Program-made: the position numbers and the translations under genes
Shown: in pieces, positions 9,289 through 17,874 of the stretch
Layout of the letters: each line of letters starts with the position of its first letter
Numbering within the stretch: position 1 is the stretch's first letter
Source: Tepidisphaeraceae bacterium
Lineage (GTDB): Bacteria > Planctomycetota > Phycisphaerae > Tepidisphaerales > Tepidisphaeraceae
Reading direction: 5' to 3'
Length of the DNA: 64,000 nt
Assembly: GCA_035998445.1 (NCBI GenBank)
Contig: DASYHQ010000041.1
Coordinates: 62,001-126,000 of the forward strand
Notes under the pieces: model-generated
What the model was told of the DNA's origin: nothing
The model's input: only the letters and a program-made list of their open reading frames with translations
Database searches by the model: none

Positions 9289-9404
9289 TGGTCCCCTCTC
9301 CCGGTACTCCGGGGGAGGGCTAGGGAGGGGGCTTGACCGCGGACCCATCGGAGTAGGGCCCCCTCCCTAACCCTCCCCCGCGAGTACGCGGGAGAGGGGA
9401 CCGG
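9289..9404. repeat. Family A palindromic element, copy A4
   Basis: GGTCCCCTCTCCCGGTACTC ... GTACGCGGGAGAGGGGACCG; arms about 40 bases with a short core (GACCGCGGACCCATCGGAG). It fills the gap between ruvC and the AraC-type gene. Confidence 0.85.
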
Positions 9405-9479
9405 AGCAACGGGTCAAAGTCGTTGCCGCCTTCCTGGAGAGAGGAAGAGTATGGCGTAGCTCATCTCGTTTCGCGTCCC

Positions 9480-10352
9480 TCATACCGTCCGCCGAAACAT
9501 CTCCGGGCTCACGCCCACCACCTGCTTGAACTGCTTGCTGAACGTGAACGGGTCGGCATACCCCAACTGATACGCGACCTCTTTGTTGCTTAGCCGATCC
9601 TGCGCGATCAGCACGCGGGCGCGGTCGATGCGCCGGCGGATGCGGTACTCGCCGGGCGAGATGCCGGTGCGCTGGCGGAAGATCTTGCGGAACCGCTCGT
9701 AGCTTAGCCCGTGGCTGGCGGCGAGCGTGGCGGTGTCGAGGCGCTTGTCGAGGTCGCGCGACAACGCGGCGCTCGCCGACTCGATCAGCGTCGCGTGCGG
9801 GTGCGGCGCGTCTCGGCGGCGGTCGGCGTCGTGGGCGTAGGCGAGCAACTCGTGAGCGCGGGCCAGCGTTTGCGCGACGGCGACGTCCGACCCGTGCGAC
9901 AGGTCGTGTACGATGCGCTCGAACTTGTCGATCAGCTCCAGGTCTAACCCCGGCCGCAGCAGCAGGCGCGACAGGTCGATCGTTCCCAATCGCGCCAGTT
10001 CATCGCAGAACCGGCCGTCGAGGGTGATCCAGCACTCGGCCCATTGGCCATCGGGGTCCTGTTCAACCCCGGCAGGGCGGTTGGCGGGCATCTGCAGGAA
10101 GCAACCGGCCTCCACGCGCCTGGTGACACCGTCGCCATCGGTGAACGTGCCCGTGCCGCGCAGCACGTAGACCGCGACGTAGTCGCGCATCACGCGGTCG
10201 CGGTACGAATTGGCGGCCATTGGCTTGCGCATGAACGCGCAACCGCGCACGCCGCCATGTCCGGTCGCGAACGTGCGGTAGACGACCTCGTCCCGCAGCA
10301 CGTGCTGCGGGATGCGGTTGTCGACCGGCGATATTCGGACGGATCGCTTCAT
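9480..10352 (-). CDS. AraC-family transcriptional regulator with cupin sensor domain
   Basis: A 290-residue regulator. The N-terminal half resembles an AraC-type cupin sugar-binding domain (DYVAVYVLRGTGTFTDGDG). The C-terminal 100 residues contain two helix-turn-helix motifs. The second, ending LSNKEVAYQLGYADPFTFSK followed by QFKQVVGVSPEMFR, is the classic AraC signature. The start MKRSVRISP (10352) is chosen; an in-frame ATG at 10394 is possible. It is divergent from the oxidoreductase fusion 140 bases away and is the natural candidate to control it, probably in response to a sugar or sugar acid. Confidence 0.92.
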   Translation of the reverse strand: MKRSVRISPVDNRIPQHVLRDEVVYRTFATGHGGVRGCAFMRKPMAANSYRDRVMRDYVAVYVLRGTGTFTDGDGVTRRVEAGCFLQMPANRPAGVEQDPDGQWAECWITLDGRFCDELARLGTIDLSRLLLRPGLDLELIDKFERIVHDLSHGSDVAVAQTLARAHELLAYAHDADRRRDAPHPHATLIESASAALSRDLDKRLDTATLAASHGLSYERFRKIFRQRTGISPGEYRIRRRIDRARVLIAQDRLSNKEVAYQLGYADPFTFSKQFKQVVGVSPEMFRRTV

Positions 10353-10491
10353 ATCAGGCCCGCGTGGATCTCGATGACCAAATATGACATGCACGCGACC
10401 ATTTATCCAATGGAAAGTGCCGACGGGTACGCTAGCGTTAGTTCAGCGGAAAACCATTCCTGACACACGCAACCACCCACGAGGAACGCAG

Positions 10492-12525
10492 ATGAGCACG
10501 ACGAACAAGGTCAACTGGGGCATTCTCACGACGGGCGCGATCGCGTCCTGCTTCGCGCGCAACCTGGCCGCCAGCCAGACCGGTCGGCTGTTGGCGGTGT
10601 CGTCGCGCGACAAGGCCAAGGCCGACAAGTTCGCCGCCGAATTCAAAGCTGAGCGCAGCTACGGCAGCTACGAGGAGCTGCTGGCCGACACGGACGTGCA
10701 GGCCGTCTACATCTCCACGCCGCACCCGCTGCACACGGAGTGGGCCATCAAGGCGATGGAGGCCAAGAAGCACGTGCTGGTCGAGAAGCCCGTCGCGCTC
10801 AACACCGCCCAAGCGATGGCGATGCTGGAATCGGCGACGGTCAACGACGTGCTGCTGATGGAGGCGTTCATGTATCGCTGCCACCCGCAGACCGCCAAGC
10901 TGGTGGAGCTGATCAAGAACAAGGAGATCGGCGACGTGCGGATGATCCGCGCCTCGTTCGGCTGGCACGGCGGGTTCAACGCCGAAAGCCGCATCTACAG
11001 CAACGAGCTGGCCGGTGGCGGCATTATGGACGTCGGTTGTTATACGACATCGATGGCCCGCCTGATCGCCGGCGCGACGGCCGGTAAGGACTTTGCCGAT
11101 CCCGTGCAGGTGACTGGCGCGGCGCATCTGGGCGAGACGGGCGTCGACGAGTGGGCGATCGCCTCGATGAAGTTCCCCGGCGACGTGCTGGCGCAACTGT
11201 CGACCAGCGTCAGCATGGACCAGGAGGCCGCCGTCACGATCTACGGAAGCGCCGGCAAGATCTCGCTGCCCAACCCGTGGGTCGCCAACCGCGAGAAGGC
11301 GCAGGCCGGCAAGATCATCATGCAGAAGAAGGGGCAGCCCGCGCAGGAGATCGACGTGCCCGCTGACGTAACGAGCTTCACGCTTGAGGCGGACGTCTTC
11401 GGTCGCGCGCTGCTGGCCGGTGAAAAGCAGGCCCCGGCGCCCGCGATGACCTGGGCCGATACGATGGGCAACATTCGCGCGATCGACCGCTGGCGCGACG
11501 CGGTTGGCCTGACCTACAAGATGGAAAAGCCCGAGGGCTACCCGAAGACGACCATCGCCAACCGCCCATTGGCCCGCGGCAAGGGCAACATGAAGTACGG
11601 CCGGATTGCCGGCATCGACAAGGAGGTGTCGCGCCTGGTGATGGGCTGCGACAATCAGCAGAACCTCTCGCACGCCGCCATCATGTTCGACGACTGGTTC
11701 GCCCGTGGTGGCAACACGTTCGACACGAGCTTTATCTACGGCGGTGGCAAGCAGGAACAACTTCTCGGCCAATGGATGGAACTGCGCGGCGTGCGCGACC
11801 AGTGCGTCACGATCGTAAAAGGCCTGCACACGCCCGACTGCTATCCCGCGCGGCTCGAGCACGAACTGCCCAAGAGCCTGGAGCGCCTGCGCACGCCCTA
11901 CACCGACCTGTACGTCATGCACCGCGACAACCCGAAGGTGCCGGTCGGCGAGTTCGTGTCGGTGATCAACGACCACATCAAGGCAGGTCGCGTGAAGGCG
12001 TGGGGGGGCAGCAACTGGACGCCGGCGCGATTTGAGGAAGCCGTCAGCTACGCCAAACAGCACGGCCTGCAGGCGCCGGTGGCGGTCAGCAATAACTTCA
12101 GCCTGGCCCGCATGATCAAGCCGATCTGGGCCGGCTGCATCGCCAGCAGCGAACTCGAGACGCAGAAGTGGCACGCCGCCCACAAGGCCGACGTCGTCCT
12201 GCTGCCCTGGAGCAGCCAGGCGCGTGGGTTCTTCCTGCCGGGCGTGGCATCGCCGGAGCAGCGCGACAACAAGGAGGTCGTCGAGACCTGGTACAGCGAC
12301 GACAACTTCGAGCGCCAGCGGCGCGCCTTCGCGCTGGCCGAGAAGCGGGGCGTGACGCCGATCAACATCGCGCTGGCCTACGTGCTCTGCCAGCCGTTCC
12401 CCACGTTCCCACTGATCGGCCCCCGCCAGCTCAGCGAGACCCGCACAAGCCTGCCCGCGCTGGACATCCAGCTAAGCCAGGGCGAGTTGAAGTGGCTCGA
12501 TTTGCAAGCCGACCAGCCGGCGTAA
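10492..12525 (+). CDS. Fused Gfo/Idh/MocA oxidoreductase and aldo/keto reductase
   Basis: A 677-residue two-domain protein. Residues 1-345 are a Gfo/Idh/MocA NAD(P)-dependent sugar oxidoreductase: Rossmann region WGILTTGAIASCFARNL, then VEKPVALN carrying the EKP motif, then GGGIMDVGCY. Residues about 360-677 form an aldo/keto reductase barrel. It shows the tetrad Asp and Tyr in FDTSFIYGGGK, Lys in IVKGL and His in YVMHRD, and a terminal region LIGPRQLSE that may hold the cofactor loop. The linker is short (GYPKTTIANRPLARGKGNMK). The ribosome-binding site GAGGAACGCAG fixes the ATG. Two redox domains in one chain suggest sequential or coupled oxidation and reduction of a sugar or inositol. Substrate unknown. 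It is divergent from an AraC regulator and followed by a strong terminator. Confidence 0.92.
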   Translation: MSTTNKVNWGILTTGAIASCFARNLAASQTGRLLAVSSRDKAKADKFAAEFKAERSYGSYEELLADTDVQAVYISTPHPLHTEWAIKAMEAKKHVLVEKPVALNTAQAMAMLESATVNDVLLMEAFMYRCHPQTAKLVELIKNKEIGDVRMIRASFGWHGGFNAESRIYSNELAGGGIMDVGCYTTSMARLIAGATAGKDFADPVQVTGAAHLGETGVDEWAIASMKFPGDVLAQLSTSVSMDQEAAVTIYGSAGKISLPNPWVANREKAQAGKIIMQKKGQPAQEIDVPADVTSFTLEADVFGRALLAGEKQAPAPAMTWADTMGNIRAIDRWRDAVGLTYKMEKPEGYPKTTIANRPLARGKGNMKYGRIAGIDKEVSRLVMGCDNQQNLSHAAIMFDDWFARGGNTFDTSFIYGGGKQEQLLGQWMELRGVRDQCVTIVKGLHTPDCYPARLEHELPKSLERLRTPYTDLYVMHRDNPKVPVGEFVSVINDHIKAGRVKAWGGSNWTPARFEEAVSYAKQHGLQAPVAVSNNFSLARMIKPIWAGCIASSELETQKWHAAHKADVVLLPWSSQARGFFLPGVASPEQRDNKEVVETWYSDDNFERQRRAFALAEKRGVTPINIALAYVLCQPFPTFPLIGPRQLSETRTSLPALDIQLSQGELKWLDLQADQPA

Positions 12526-12553
12526 GCTTTTGGCTCACAATGCACGCGAACCC

Positions 12554-12590
12554 CAAGACCTCCGCGACAACCAACGTCGCGGAGGTCTTG
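12554..12590 (+). terminator. Strong terminator after the oxidoreductase fusion
   Basis: CAAGACCTCCGCGAC-AACCAAC-GTCGCGGAGGTCTTG forms a perfect 15-bp stem 28 bases after the stop, followed by TCGTTTCC. Confidence 0.85.
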
Positions 12591-12610
12591 TCGTTTCCAC
12601 GTCCCAATCT

Positions 12611-13183
12611 TCTGTAGGACAGGGATTCCTGCCTGTCTCTCCCTCGTCTTCCTCTCCCCCCGTATTCTCTCTGCCTCCCTTCTGTGGCACAGGCATTCCT
12701 GCCTGTGTCTCTTCTGTCTTTGTTCTCCTGGTGGGGCGGACATTCTCGTCTGCCACGCGGCAGAGCCGCGATCAAATGCAGGGAACCACGAAGGCGCGAA
12801 GACGCGAAGCCGGACACGACGAATTCCGAAGAGCGTTGCGCCAATACGATCGCTTCTGCGCAGCGCCAGCGTAGAGATGGATAGTGTGTTCTTTGACAAG
12901 TCGATGGCTGTACGCGGGACTGAGTTGGTCCCGGTCTCACCCAGCCGATGGTGCAAAATGGTGCACAATGGTGCACAAGTTCGCGTTTTCGCTTGCCCAA
13001 ACCGCCGCCAGGGCGTTGGTTCCGGTTTTCTTCGCGTTTCCTTCGTGCCTCGTGTTTCGTGCATTTGGTAGACAGAAGCGCAACGCAAGTGAGACAGACA
13101 AGGAATGTGCGTCCCAATGGGAAGGCAGAGTACGGGGGGAGAAGCAAAACGGGGGGAGAGACAGACAGGAATGCCTGTCCTAC
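12611..13183. repeat. Gene-free stretch with scattered short palindromes
   Basis: Three copies of a short palindromic unit lie here: 12611-12640 (GGACAGGGATTCCTGCCTGT), 12681-12710 (GGCACAGGCATTCCTGCCTG) and 13160-13183 (AGACAGGAATGCCTGTCC). Between them are GGTGCAAAATGGTGCACAAT with a following GGTGCAC (12951-12977, three near-direct repeats) and AGGCGCGAAGACGCGAAG (12791-12808). Several open frames cross the stretch on both strands, but none shows coding character; they are made of repeat translation. Confidence 0.65.
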
Positions 13184-13211
13184 GAAAAGAGCGAAGCCGC
13201 TGGAGGGCCCG

Positions 13212-13805
13212 TTAGATGCTCTGGCGCATCGCGGTCATGGCTTGGCGCCACTTGCGGGTGGTGGCGGGGGTTTCGTAGGTCAGCACGTCGCCGAGCGTGA
13301 CGTAGTCGCGGCTTTCCAGCGCGCCGCGGATCGAGCGCAATTGGTCACCAAACTCGACCATAAGCGACGAGATCGACTGACCGGCGGCGGTGATGTCGTC
13401 CAGCTTCAGGCGCAGCAGTTGCGCGGTCTTGTCGACCGATTCCTGCGCCGCTTGCCACGTGGTGAAACAGCCGCTTAATTTCTGCATTGCGCCGGCGGGC
13501 TGGTTCTTCTGCAACAGCGCCACGGCCTCACTGCTGAGCCGGTCCGCCTCGGCCATCTGCTGTTCGACCTCGTTCAGCGCCTCGGTCGCGATCTCGCGCG
13601 GGTCGGCGGTCTCGATGAACAGCGTGTGCGCGTCCAGCCGTGAACGCGTCAGGCTGGGGAAGTCGTCGTAGTTGGGCTCGTGCCCGTCGATCAGCAGGTT
13701 CACCACCAACCGGTTGTCGCGCTTCAGGTGCGACAGCAACTGCCCGACCGTCTCCAGCCCAAAAATCTCAGTCTTCATCGCGGCGTGATCTACGGTTACC
13801 GGCAT
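13212..13805 (-). CDS. Hypothetical protein with coiled-coil region
   Basis: A 197-residue protein without recognisable domain. It starts MPVTVDHAAMKTEIFG behind a good AGAAGGAAG ribosome-binding site. Residues 80-110 (EVEQQMAEADRLSSEAVALL) and 140-175 look helical and partly coiled-coil. A predicted beta-rich N-terminus (RLVVNLLIDGHEPNYDDFPS) precedes them. No signal peptide or membrane segment. It is oriented like the histidine kinase gene 180 bases upstream and could belong to the same transcript. Function unknown. Confidence 0.8.
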   Translation of the reverse strand: MPVTVDHAAMKTEIFGLETVGQLLSHLKRDNRLVVNLLIDGHEPNYDDFPSLTRSRLDAHTLFIETADPREIATEALNEVEQQMAEADRLSSEAVALLQKNQPAGAMQKLSGCFTTWQAAQESVDKTAQLLRLKLDDITAAGQSISSLMVEFGDQLRSIRGALESRDYVTLGDVLTYETPATTRKWRQAMTAMRQSI

Positions 13806-13983
13806 GGGGACTTCCTTCTGTTAACGACCTGTTCCAACTTTATCGGACCTTTGGCTGGCAAAGCTTTAATGGAAGGGGAGAACCGTGGGCGGTGGAGAGT
13901 GGGCAGTGGGCGGTGGGCAGGATGACGACCATCGCGTGTTGTGGATGTCGAATTGACGTGCGGCCGACAGCTGCGCCACTTCG

Positions 13984-14811
13984 CTATGCTGCGGATCGAA
14001 TGGGGGGCGTGGCGAGCGCGGGCAGGTAGATGTTGAACGTCGTGCCTTTGCCGACCGTGCTTTCGACTTCAATCCGGCCGCGGTGGTGTTCGACGATCTC
14101 CTTGCAGATCGCCAGGCCCAACCCCGTGCCCTTGGCCTCGCCCTTGCGCGCGGTGCCCTTGGTGGTGAAGAACGGTTGGAAGATCTTCGGCAGCAGTTTC
14201 TCCGGAATGCCCGGGCCGGTGTCGATCACCTGTAATTTCAGTTCGTTCGTGTCGTCGATATGGGTAGCCCGCACCGAGAGCGATCCGCCGCGACCGAGCA
14301 TGGCTTGGCGGGCGTTGATCAGGAGGTTCAGCAGCACCTGTTGCAGTTGGACGGGGTCGCCGGGGACGACGAGGTCGGGCTGCACCTGCACGCGAAGGGC
14401 GATGCCATCCTTCTGCGGGTCGCGGGCCAAAACCATCAGGGTTTCCTCGACGAGCTGCTGCACCGGCACCTGACCGAAGGTCGATTCACCGCGGGCCAGG
14501 CCCAGCATGCTGTTGCAGATCTTGCCGGCTTTTTCGGAACTGGCAAAGGATTTGGCCAAGGCCTTGCGGATCAGGTCCATGTCCGGCTTATCGGAATTGG
14601 CCGACGAAAGGGCGAACTGCGAGTAGCTGACGATGGGGGTGAGCAGGTTGTTGAACTCGTGCGCGATGACGGCCGCGATCGTGCCGATCGTGGCGAGGCG
14701 CTGGCTCTCGGTGAGCTGCTCCTGAAGCATGTCCAACTGCGCCTGCAGGTTCGACAATTGCTCGAGTAGCGAAACGTCGAGGGCCGCGGGCTGGGGACTA
14801 AGTTCACTCAC
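13984..14811 (-). CDS. Soluble sensor histidine kinase
   Basis: A 275-residue cytoplasmic kinase. A short coiled coil (LEQLSNLQAQLDMLQEQLTE) leads into the dimerisation/phosphoacceptor helix IAHEFNNLLTP (H-box, conserved His), then the ATPase domain with N-box LLNLLINARQAM, G1 DTGPGIPE, F-box FQPFFTTK and G2 GTGLGLAI. It lacks membrane segments and a recognisable PAS domain and resembles the catalytic core of NtrB-type or hybrid-system kinases. No response regulator lies beside it, so its partner is elsewhere. The 178 bases after it hold a degenerate GTGGGCRGTGG run at about 13884-13921. Confidence 0.93.
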   Translation of the reverse strand: MSELSPQPAALDVSLLEQLSNLQAQLDMLQEQLTESQRLATIGTIAAVIAHEFNNLLTPIVSYSQFALSSANSDKPDMDLIRKALAKSFASSEKAGKICNSMLGLARGESTFGQVPVQQLVEETLMVLARDPQKDGIALRVQVQPDLVVPGDPVQLQQVLLNLLINARQAMLGRGGSLSVRATHIDDTNELKLQVIDTGPGIPEKLLPKIFQPFFTTKGTARKGEAKGTGLGLAICKEIVEHHRGRIEVESTVGKGTTFNIYLPALATPPIRSAA

Positions 14812-14970
14812 CGTACGGCTGCTATCGGTCCGCAGTGGGGGGCTTCTTCACCACGCCACTATGGGAAATCGGCAATATCCGCTTATGGGACGCCGATCGG
14901 GCAAGTACTGCGCGGTCTCGGGTCCGATCAGCCGTACGGATCGCTCAAGTAGCCTGTTTGTCCCGAAGCA

Positions 14971-15744
14971 TTAGTACCGTGGATCGATGTCGATGCCGGT
15001 GACGCCGACCAGCGTTTCCCGCCGCCCGTCGGCGTGCGTGATGCGGAGGTAACCCTCCGCCGTCACCCCATCCACGCGTGCCGGTGTCTGCGTACCGTGT
15101 CGCCGGAGGGTGATCGTGCGGCCGGGCATGCGGCTCATCTCCATCCATACCGCCGGGAGGTCGGCAGACGACCGCTCTAGCGCATCGATCGCTTTGACGA
15201 GCGAAGCGAAGAAGCCCGGGATGGCGACGTCGCCACCCGTCTGCTGTCGCACCGACGTCGCAATGTTCGCGAGCGGCCCGTCGAACTGCGACTGGCGAAG
15301 ATTGAGGCCGATGCCCATCACCCAAGCGCGGCCTGTGGGGGTGTCGCACGATTCGATCAGGATGCCCGCGATCTTGCGTGTCTGCTCGCTGGTGCCGACG
15401 AGAACGTCGTTCGGCCACTTCAGGTGCGCTGCGATGCCATGATCACTCCGCAGCACCGTCGCCAGCGCCACCGCGGGCAACAGCGATAGCGCCGGCGTGC
15501 GCAGCGGTTCGAGAAAGACGATCGACATCCAAAGGCCGACCGGTTCTGCCGAGTCCCACGGTTTGCCATCACTGCCACGGCCCGCGGTTTGCGCGCCGGC
15601 GATGAAGATGTCACCATCACCGGCGGTGCCTGCCTTCGCAGCGAGTGCAGCGCGGGTGTTCGTCGAATCCGTCTTGTCGTAATAGGTTACCAGCCGATCG
15701 ATGCCGAGGGTGCGCAGGGCGGTGTGGAACGTCCGCTGAATCAT
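14971..15744 (-). CDS. birA: Biotin-[acetyl-CoA carboxylase] ligase (no DNA-binding domain)
   Basis: This enzyme attaches biotin to carrier lysines through biotinyl-AMP. At 257 residues it is a group I ligase without the N-terminal HTH repressor domain. Motifs: TDSTNTRA, the loop GRGSDGKPW (usual GRGRxGRxW), LKWPNDVLV and KIAGILIE. The start is the ATG of MIQRTFHT at 15742-15744, because the upstream in-frame extension runs through a palindromic repeat (15827-15895). It lies directly downstream of the biotin-dependent carboxylase cluster on the same strand and could biotinylate that enzyme as well as acetyl-CoA carboxylase. Confidence 0.93.
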   Translation of the reverse strand: MIQRTFHTALRTLGIDRLVTYYDKTDSTNTRAALAAKAGTAGDGDIFIAGAQTAGRGSDGKPWDSAEPVGLWMSIVFLEPLRTPALSLLPAVALATVLRSDHGIAAHLKWPNDVLVGTSEQTRKIAGILIESCDTPTGRAWVMGIGLNLRQSQFDGPLANIATSVRQQTGGDVAIPGFFASLVKAIDALERSSADLPAVWMEMSRMPGRTITLRRHGTQTPARVDGVTAEGYLRITHADGRRETLVGVTGIDIDPRY

Positions 15745-15826
15745 CTTCAAGCCTAAAGTACACAACGCAGCGCATCGATTGATTGGAGGCATGACGCCTG
15801 CGTCGCGGTTGGCGCAGCCGCATCGC

Positions 15827-15895
15827 CGTACCATGGGCGGCCCGCCCATGCCTTTGCTTCCCAAAAAGGTCACGGGCGGGCCGCCTGTGGTACGG
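15827..15895. repeat. Palindromic element between birA and the allophanate hydrolase genes
   Basis: CGTACCATGGGCGGCCCGCC ... GGGCGGGCCGCCTGTGGTAC; arms inverted with a 20-base core CTTTGCTTCCCAAAAAGGTC. It follows the stop of the small allophanate-hydrolase gene and can form a hairpin in its transcript. Confidence 0.75.
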
Positions 15896-15901
15896 CCGTC
15901 G

Positions 15902-16300
15902 TCATCGCTGCGCGACGTAAGCACGCCAGCCGCCCAAGTGGGTGATCTCCGTCGCGCCCCGCATCGCCCGCGGTTCACAGACGAAGCCTTTCACCGTCGT
16001 GCCGTCCTCCAGTTCCGCGGTCCCGATCGCCAGCGGCGCGGGCACCTCGGCGACGAACGCGCCGAAGGCCTCGGTCGACAGCGACCACACCTCCACCTCG
16101 ATCGCGGCGCCGTCTTCGCCAGTGGTGCCCACGTGGACCAACCCAGGTTTGGGCGGTGTGGTGTTGGCCAGCGCGTACAGCTTGTAACGCGGCGCGGTGC
16201 GCGTTGCGCGCACGAGCCGTCCACCGCGACTGGTGAGCTGATGGTTTAACGGCATGCCGCTGAGGTGCGCGCCAACGACGGCCAACTGGATCTCGTTCAT
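15902..16300 (-). CDS. Allophanate hydrolase C-terminal-domain protein (separate gene)
   Basis: A 132-residue protein that corresponds to the C-terminal domain of AtzF-type allophanate hydrolases ([42 protein letters not shown]). In two-domain enzymes this domain decarboxylates the N-carboxycarbamate made by the amidase domain. Here it is its own gene. Its ATG lies 18 bases after the amidase gene's TGA and in the same reading frame, with an AAAGG ribosome-binding site 6-8 bases upstream. It therefore looks like a split of a once-continuous gene that now restarts translation. No catalytic residues can be assigned by eye. Confidence 0.9.
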   Translation of the reverse strand: MNEIQLAVVGAHLSGMPLNHQLTSRGGRLVRATRTAPRYKLYALANTTPPKPGLVHVGTTGEDGAAIEVEVWSLSTEAFGAFVAEVPAPLAIGTAELEDGTTVKGFVCEPRAMRGATEITHLGGWRAYVAQR

Positions 16301-16318
16301 CAGTGCCTTTCGTAATGT

Positions 16319-17689
16319 TCACGTTGCGCCGGCGAGCGTGCGATATCGCAGCGCCAGCGTACAGAGTGGTTCCTCGTGCCACGCCGGCGCGACGAACGTG
16401 ATGCCGAACGGCAACCCGTTCGGCCGGAACCCCGCGGGCACGGCCAGCGCGCTCAGGTCGAGCAGGTTCACGAAGTTCGTGTAGTAGCCGAGGTTCGCGT
16501 TCAGCGAGATCGGGTCGGCCAGCAGTTCGTCCACGCGGTAGATCGTGCCGGTGGTGGGCAGCGCGAGGATGTCGACCTCGTCCCACACCGGCTCCGTCTG
16601 CCGGCGCAGCGCCGCCAGCTGATAGGTGGCTTCGAACGCGTCGGCAGCGGAGAACTTGCTAGCGCCCTCGATGATCGTGCGCACGACCCTGTGCGTAGCA
16701 TCGGGATGTTCACTGATGAACTTGCCCACCGCGGCGTAACGCTCGGCGACGAATGCGCCGCCGTAGAGCAGGCGGGCGGTGGCGTCGAAGGGCTCGTAGT
16801 CGATCGTCACGCGTTGTCCGCCGATGCGCTGCAACTGTTCGAGCGAGGCGACGTACAGGTCGCGCGCCGCGGTGTCGCCGAAGAACTTCAGCTGGTCCTC
16901 CCGCGGCACACCGAACCGGAACGTCTCACCGTACGCGGCCAGTGATGCCGGTGCCGCCGGTGCCGCGCGCGAGAACGCGTCTTCCGCATCGAAGCCCTGC
17001 GCCACCGCGAGCACGGCCGCGGCATCGGGCACGCGGCCGGCGAAGATCGAGACGCAGTCGAGCGACCGGCACGCCGGCACTACACCGCGGGTGCTGAGCC
17101 GACCCTTCGTGGGCTTCAGGCCGATCAGACTGTTGAACGCCGCCGGCACGCGACCGGAGCCGGCGGTGTCGGTGCCGAGGGCGAAGCTCACGAGCCCGCC
17201 CGCCACCGCGACGGCCGAGCCACTACTGGAACCACCGGAGACGTAGTCGCTGTTGAACACGCACCGCGGCGCGCCGTGAGGCGAGCGCGTGCCGACCAGG
17301 CCGGTCGCGAACTGGTCGAGGTTCGTCTTGCCGACGAAGATCGCGCCCGCGTCCAACAGCCGACGCACCACCGTCGCGTCTTCCGTCGGCGTGTACGCGA
17401 ACGCCGGGCAGGCGGCCGTCGTGGGCATGCCCGCGACGTCGATGTTGTCCTTCACAGCGAACGGGATGCCATAGAGCGCGCGAGCCGGCGAGGGGCCGAG
17501 GCGCTCGAGTTCATCCGCCCGCGTAGCCAGCGCGTCATCGGTCGCGCGGCTGATCCAGACGTGCTCGTGCCGCGACGACGCAAGGCGCGATAGCACCGCC
17601 GCCACAACGTCGCGCGGCCGCACATCACCGCGCGTCAGCTGCTCGCGAAGCGTCGTGATCGAGTCGAGAGATAGAACGTCGTTCTGCAT
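16319..17689 (-). CDS. atzF: Allophanate hydrolase, amidase domain
   Basis: Hydrolyses allophanate to ammonium and carbon dioxide. At 456 residues it is the amidase-signature part only. Catalytic Lys is in FAVKDNIDVAGMPTT, the cis-Ser/Ser pair is in GGSSSGSAVAVAGG, and TDTAGSGRVPAAF is typical of allophanate hydrolases. Family members usually carry a further 150 residues; those are encoded by the next gene in the same frame after a TGA (16319-16321). It is the last step of the carboxylase route encoded just upstream. Transcription from the same leftward unit is likely, across a family B repeat in the 185-base gap. Confidence 0.94.
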   Translation of the reverse strand: MQNDVLSLDSITTLREQLTRGDVRPRDVVAAVLSRLASSRHEHVWISRATDDALATRADELERLGPSPARALYGIPFAVKDNIDVAGMPTTAACPAFAYTPTEDATVVRRLLDAGAIFVGKTNLDQFATGLVGTRSPHGAPRCVFNSDYVSGGSSSGSAVAVAGGLVSFALGTDTAGSGRVPAAFNSLIGLKPTKGRLSTRGVVPACRSLDCVSIFAGRVPDAAAVLAVAQGFDAEDAFSRAAPAAPASLAAYGETFRFGVPREDQLKFFGDTAARDLYVASLEQLQRIGGQRVTIDYEPFDATARLLYGGAFVAERYAAVGKFISEHPDATHRVVRTIIEGASKFSAADAFEATYQLAALRRQTEPVWDEVDILALPTTGTIYRVDELLADPISLNANLGYYTNFVNLLDLSALAVPAGFRPNGLPFGITFVAPAWHEEPLCTLALRYRTLAGAT

Positions 17690-17723
17690 GATTCATCGGG
17701 CCGTTGGCCGGTTCGCCTTTCAA

Positions 17724-17860
17724 CTAGCATGGGCGTCTCGTCCATGACATTGGTAAGGCCAAGAGATTCTGTTTGTGGCCGGGCCTTGGCGTCGGCGCTG
17801 TCTGCCAGAAATTGCGATGCGAGTTCTCTTTACGGTCATGGGCGAGACGCCCATGCTACG
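17724..17860. repeat. Palindromic element family B, copy 2
   Basis: CATGGGCGTCTCGTCCATG and CATGGGCGAGACGCCCATGC arms about 90 bases apart. The core GCGCTGTCTGCCAGAAATTG is shared, inverted, with copy 4 near 44480, which shows that the whole unit and not only the arms is repeated. Confidence 0.85.
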
Positions 17861-17874
17861 TGCGGAGCAGCAAC

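Noticed and set aside
12951-12977. CRISPR-like or microsatellite array
   Set aside because: Only three short GGTGCAMAAT-like units without regular spacers; the repeat families of the window are also too irregularly spaced for CRISPR.
12378-13147. Two overlapping minus-strand frames of about 237 codons and several plus-strand frames
   Set aside because: They translate the terminator and short palindromes of a gene-free stretch; Arg/Gly/Glu-rich with no family resemblance and no ribosome-binding site.
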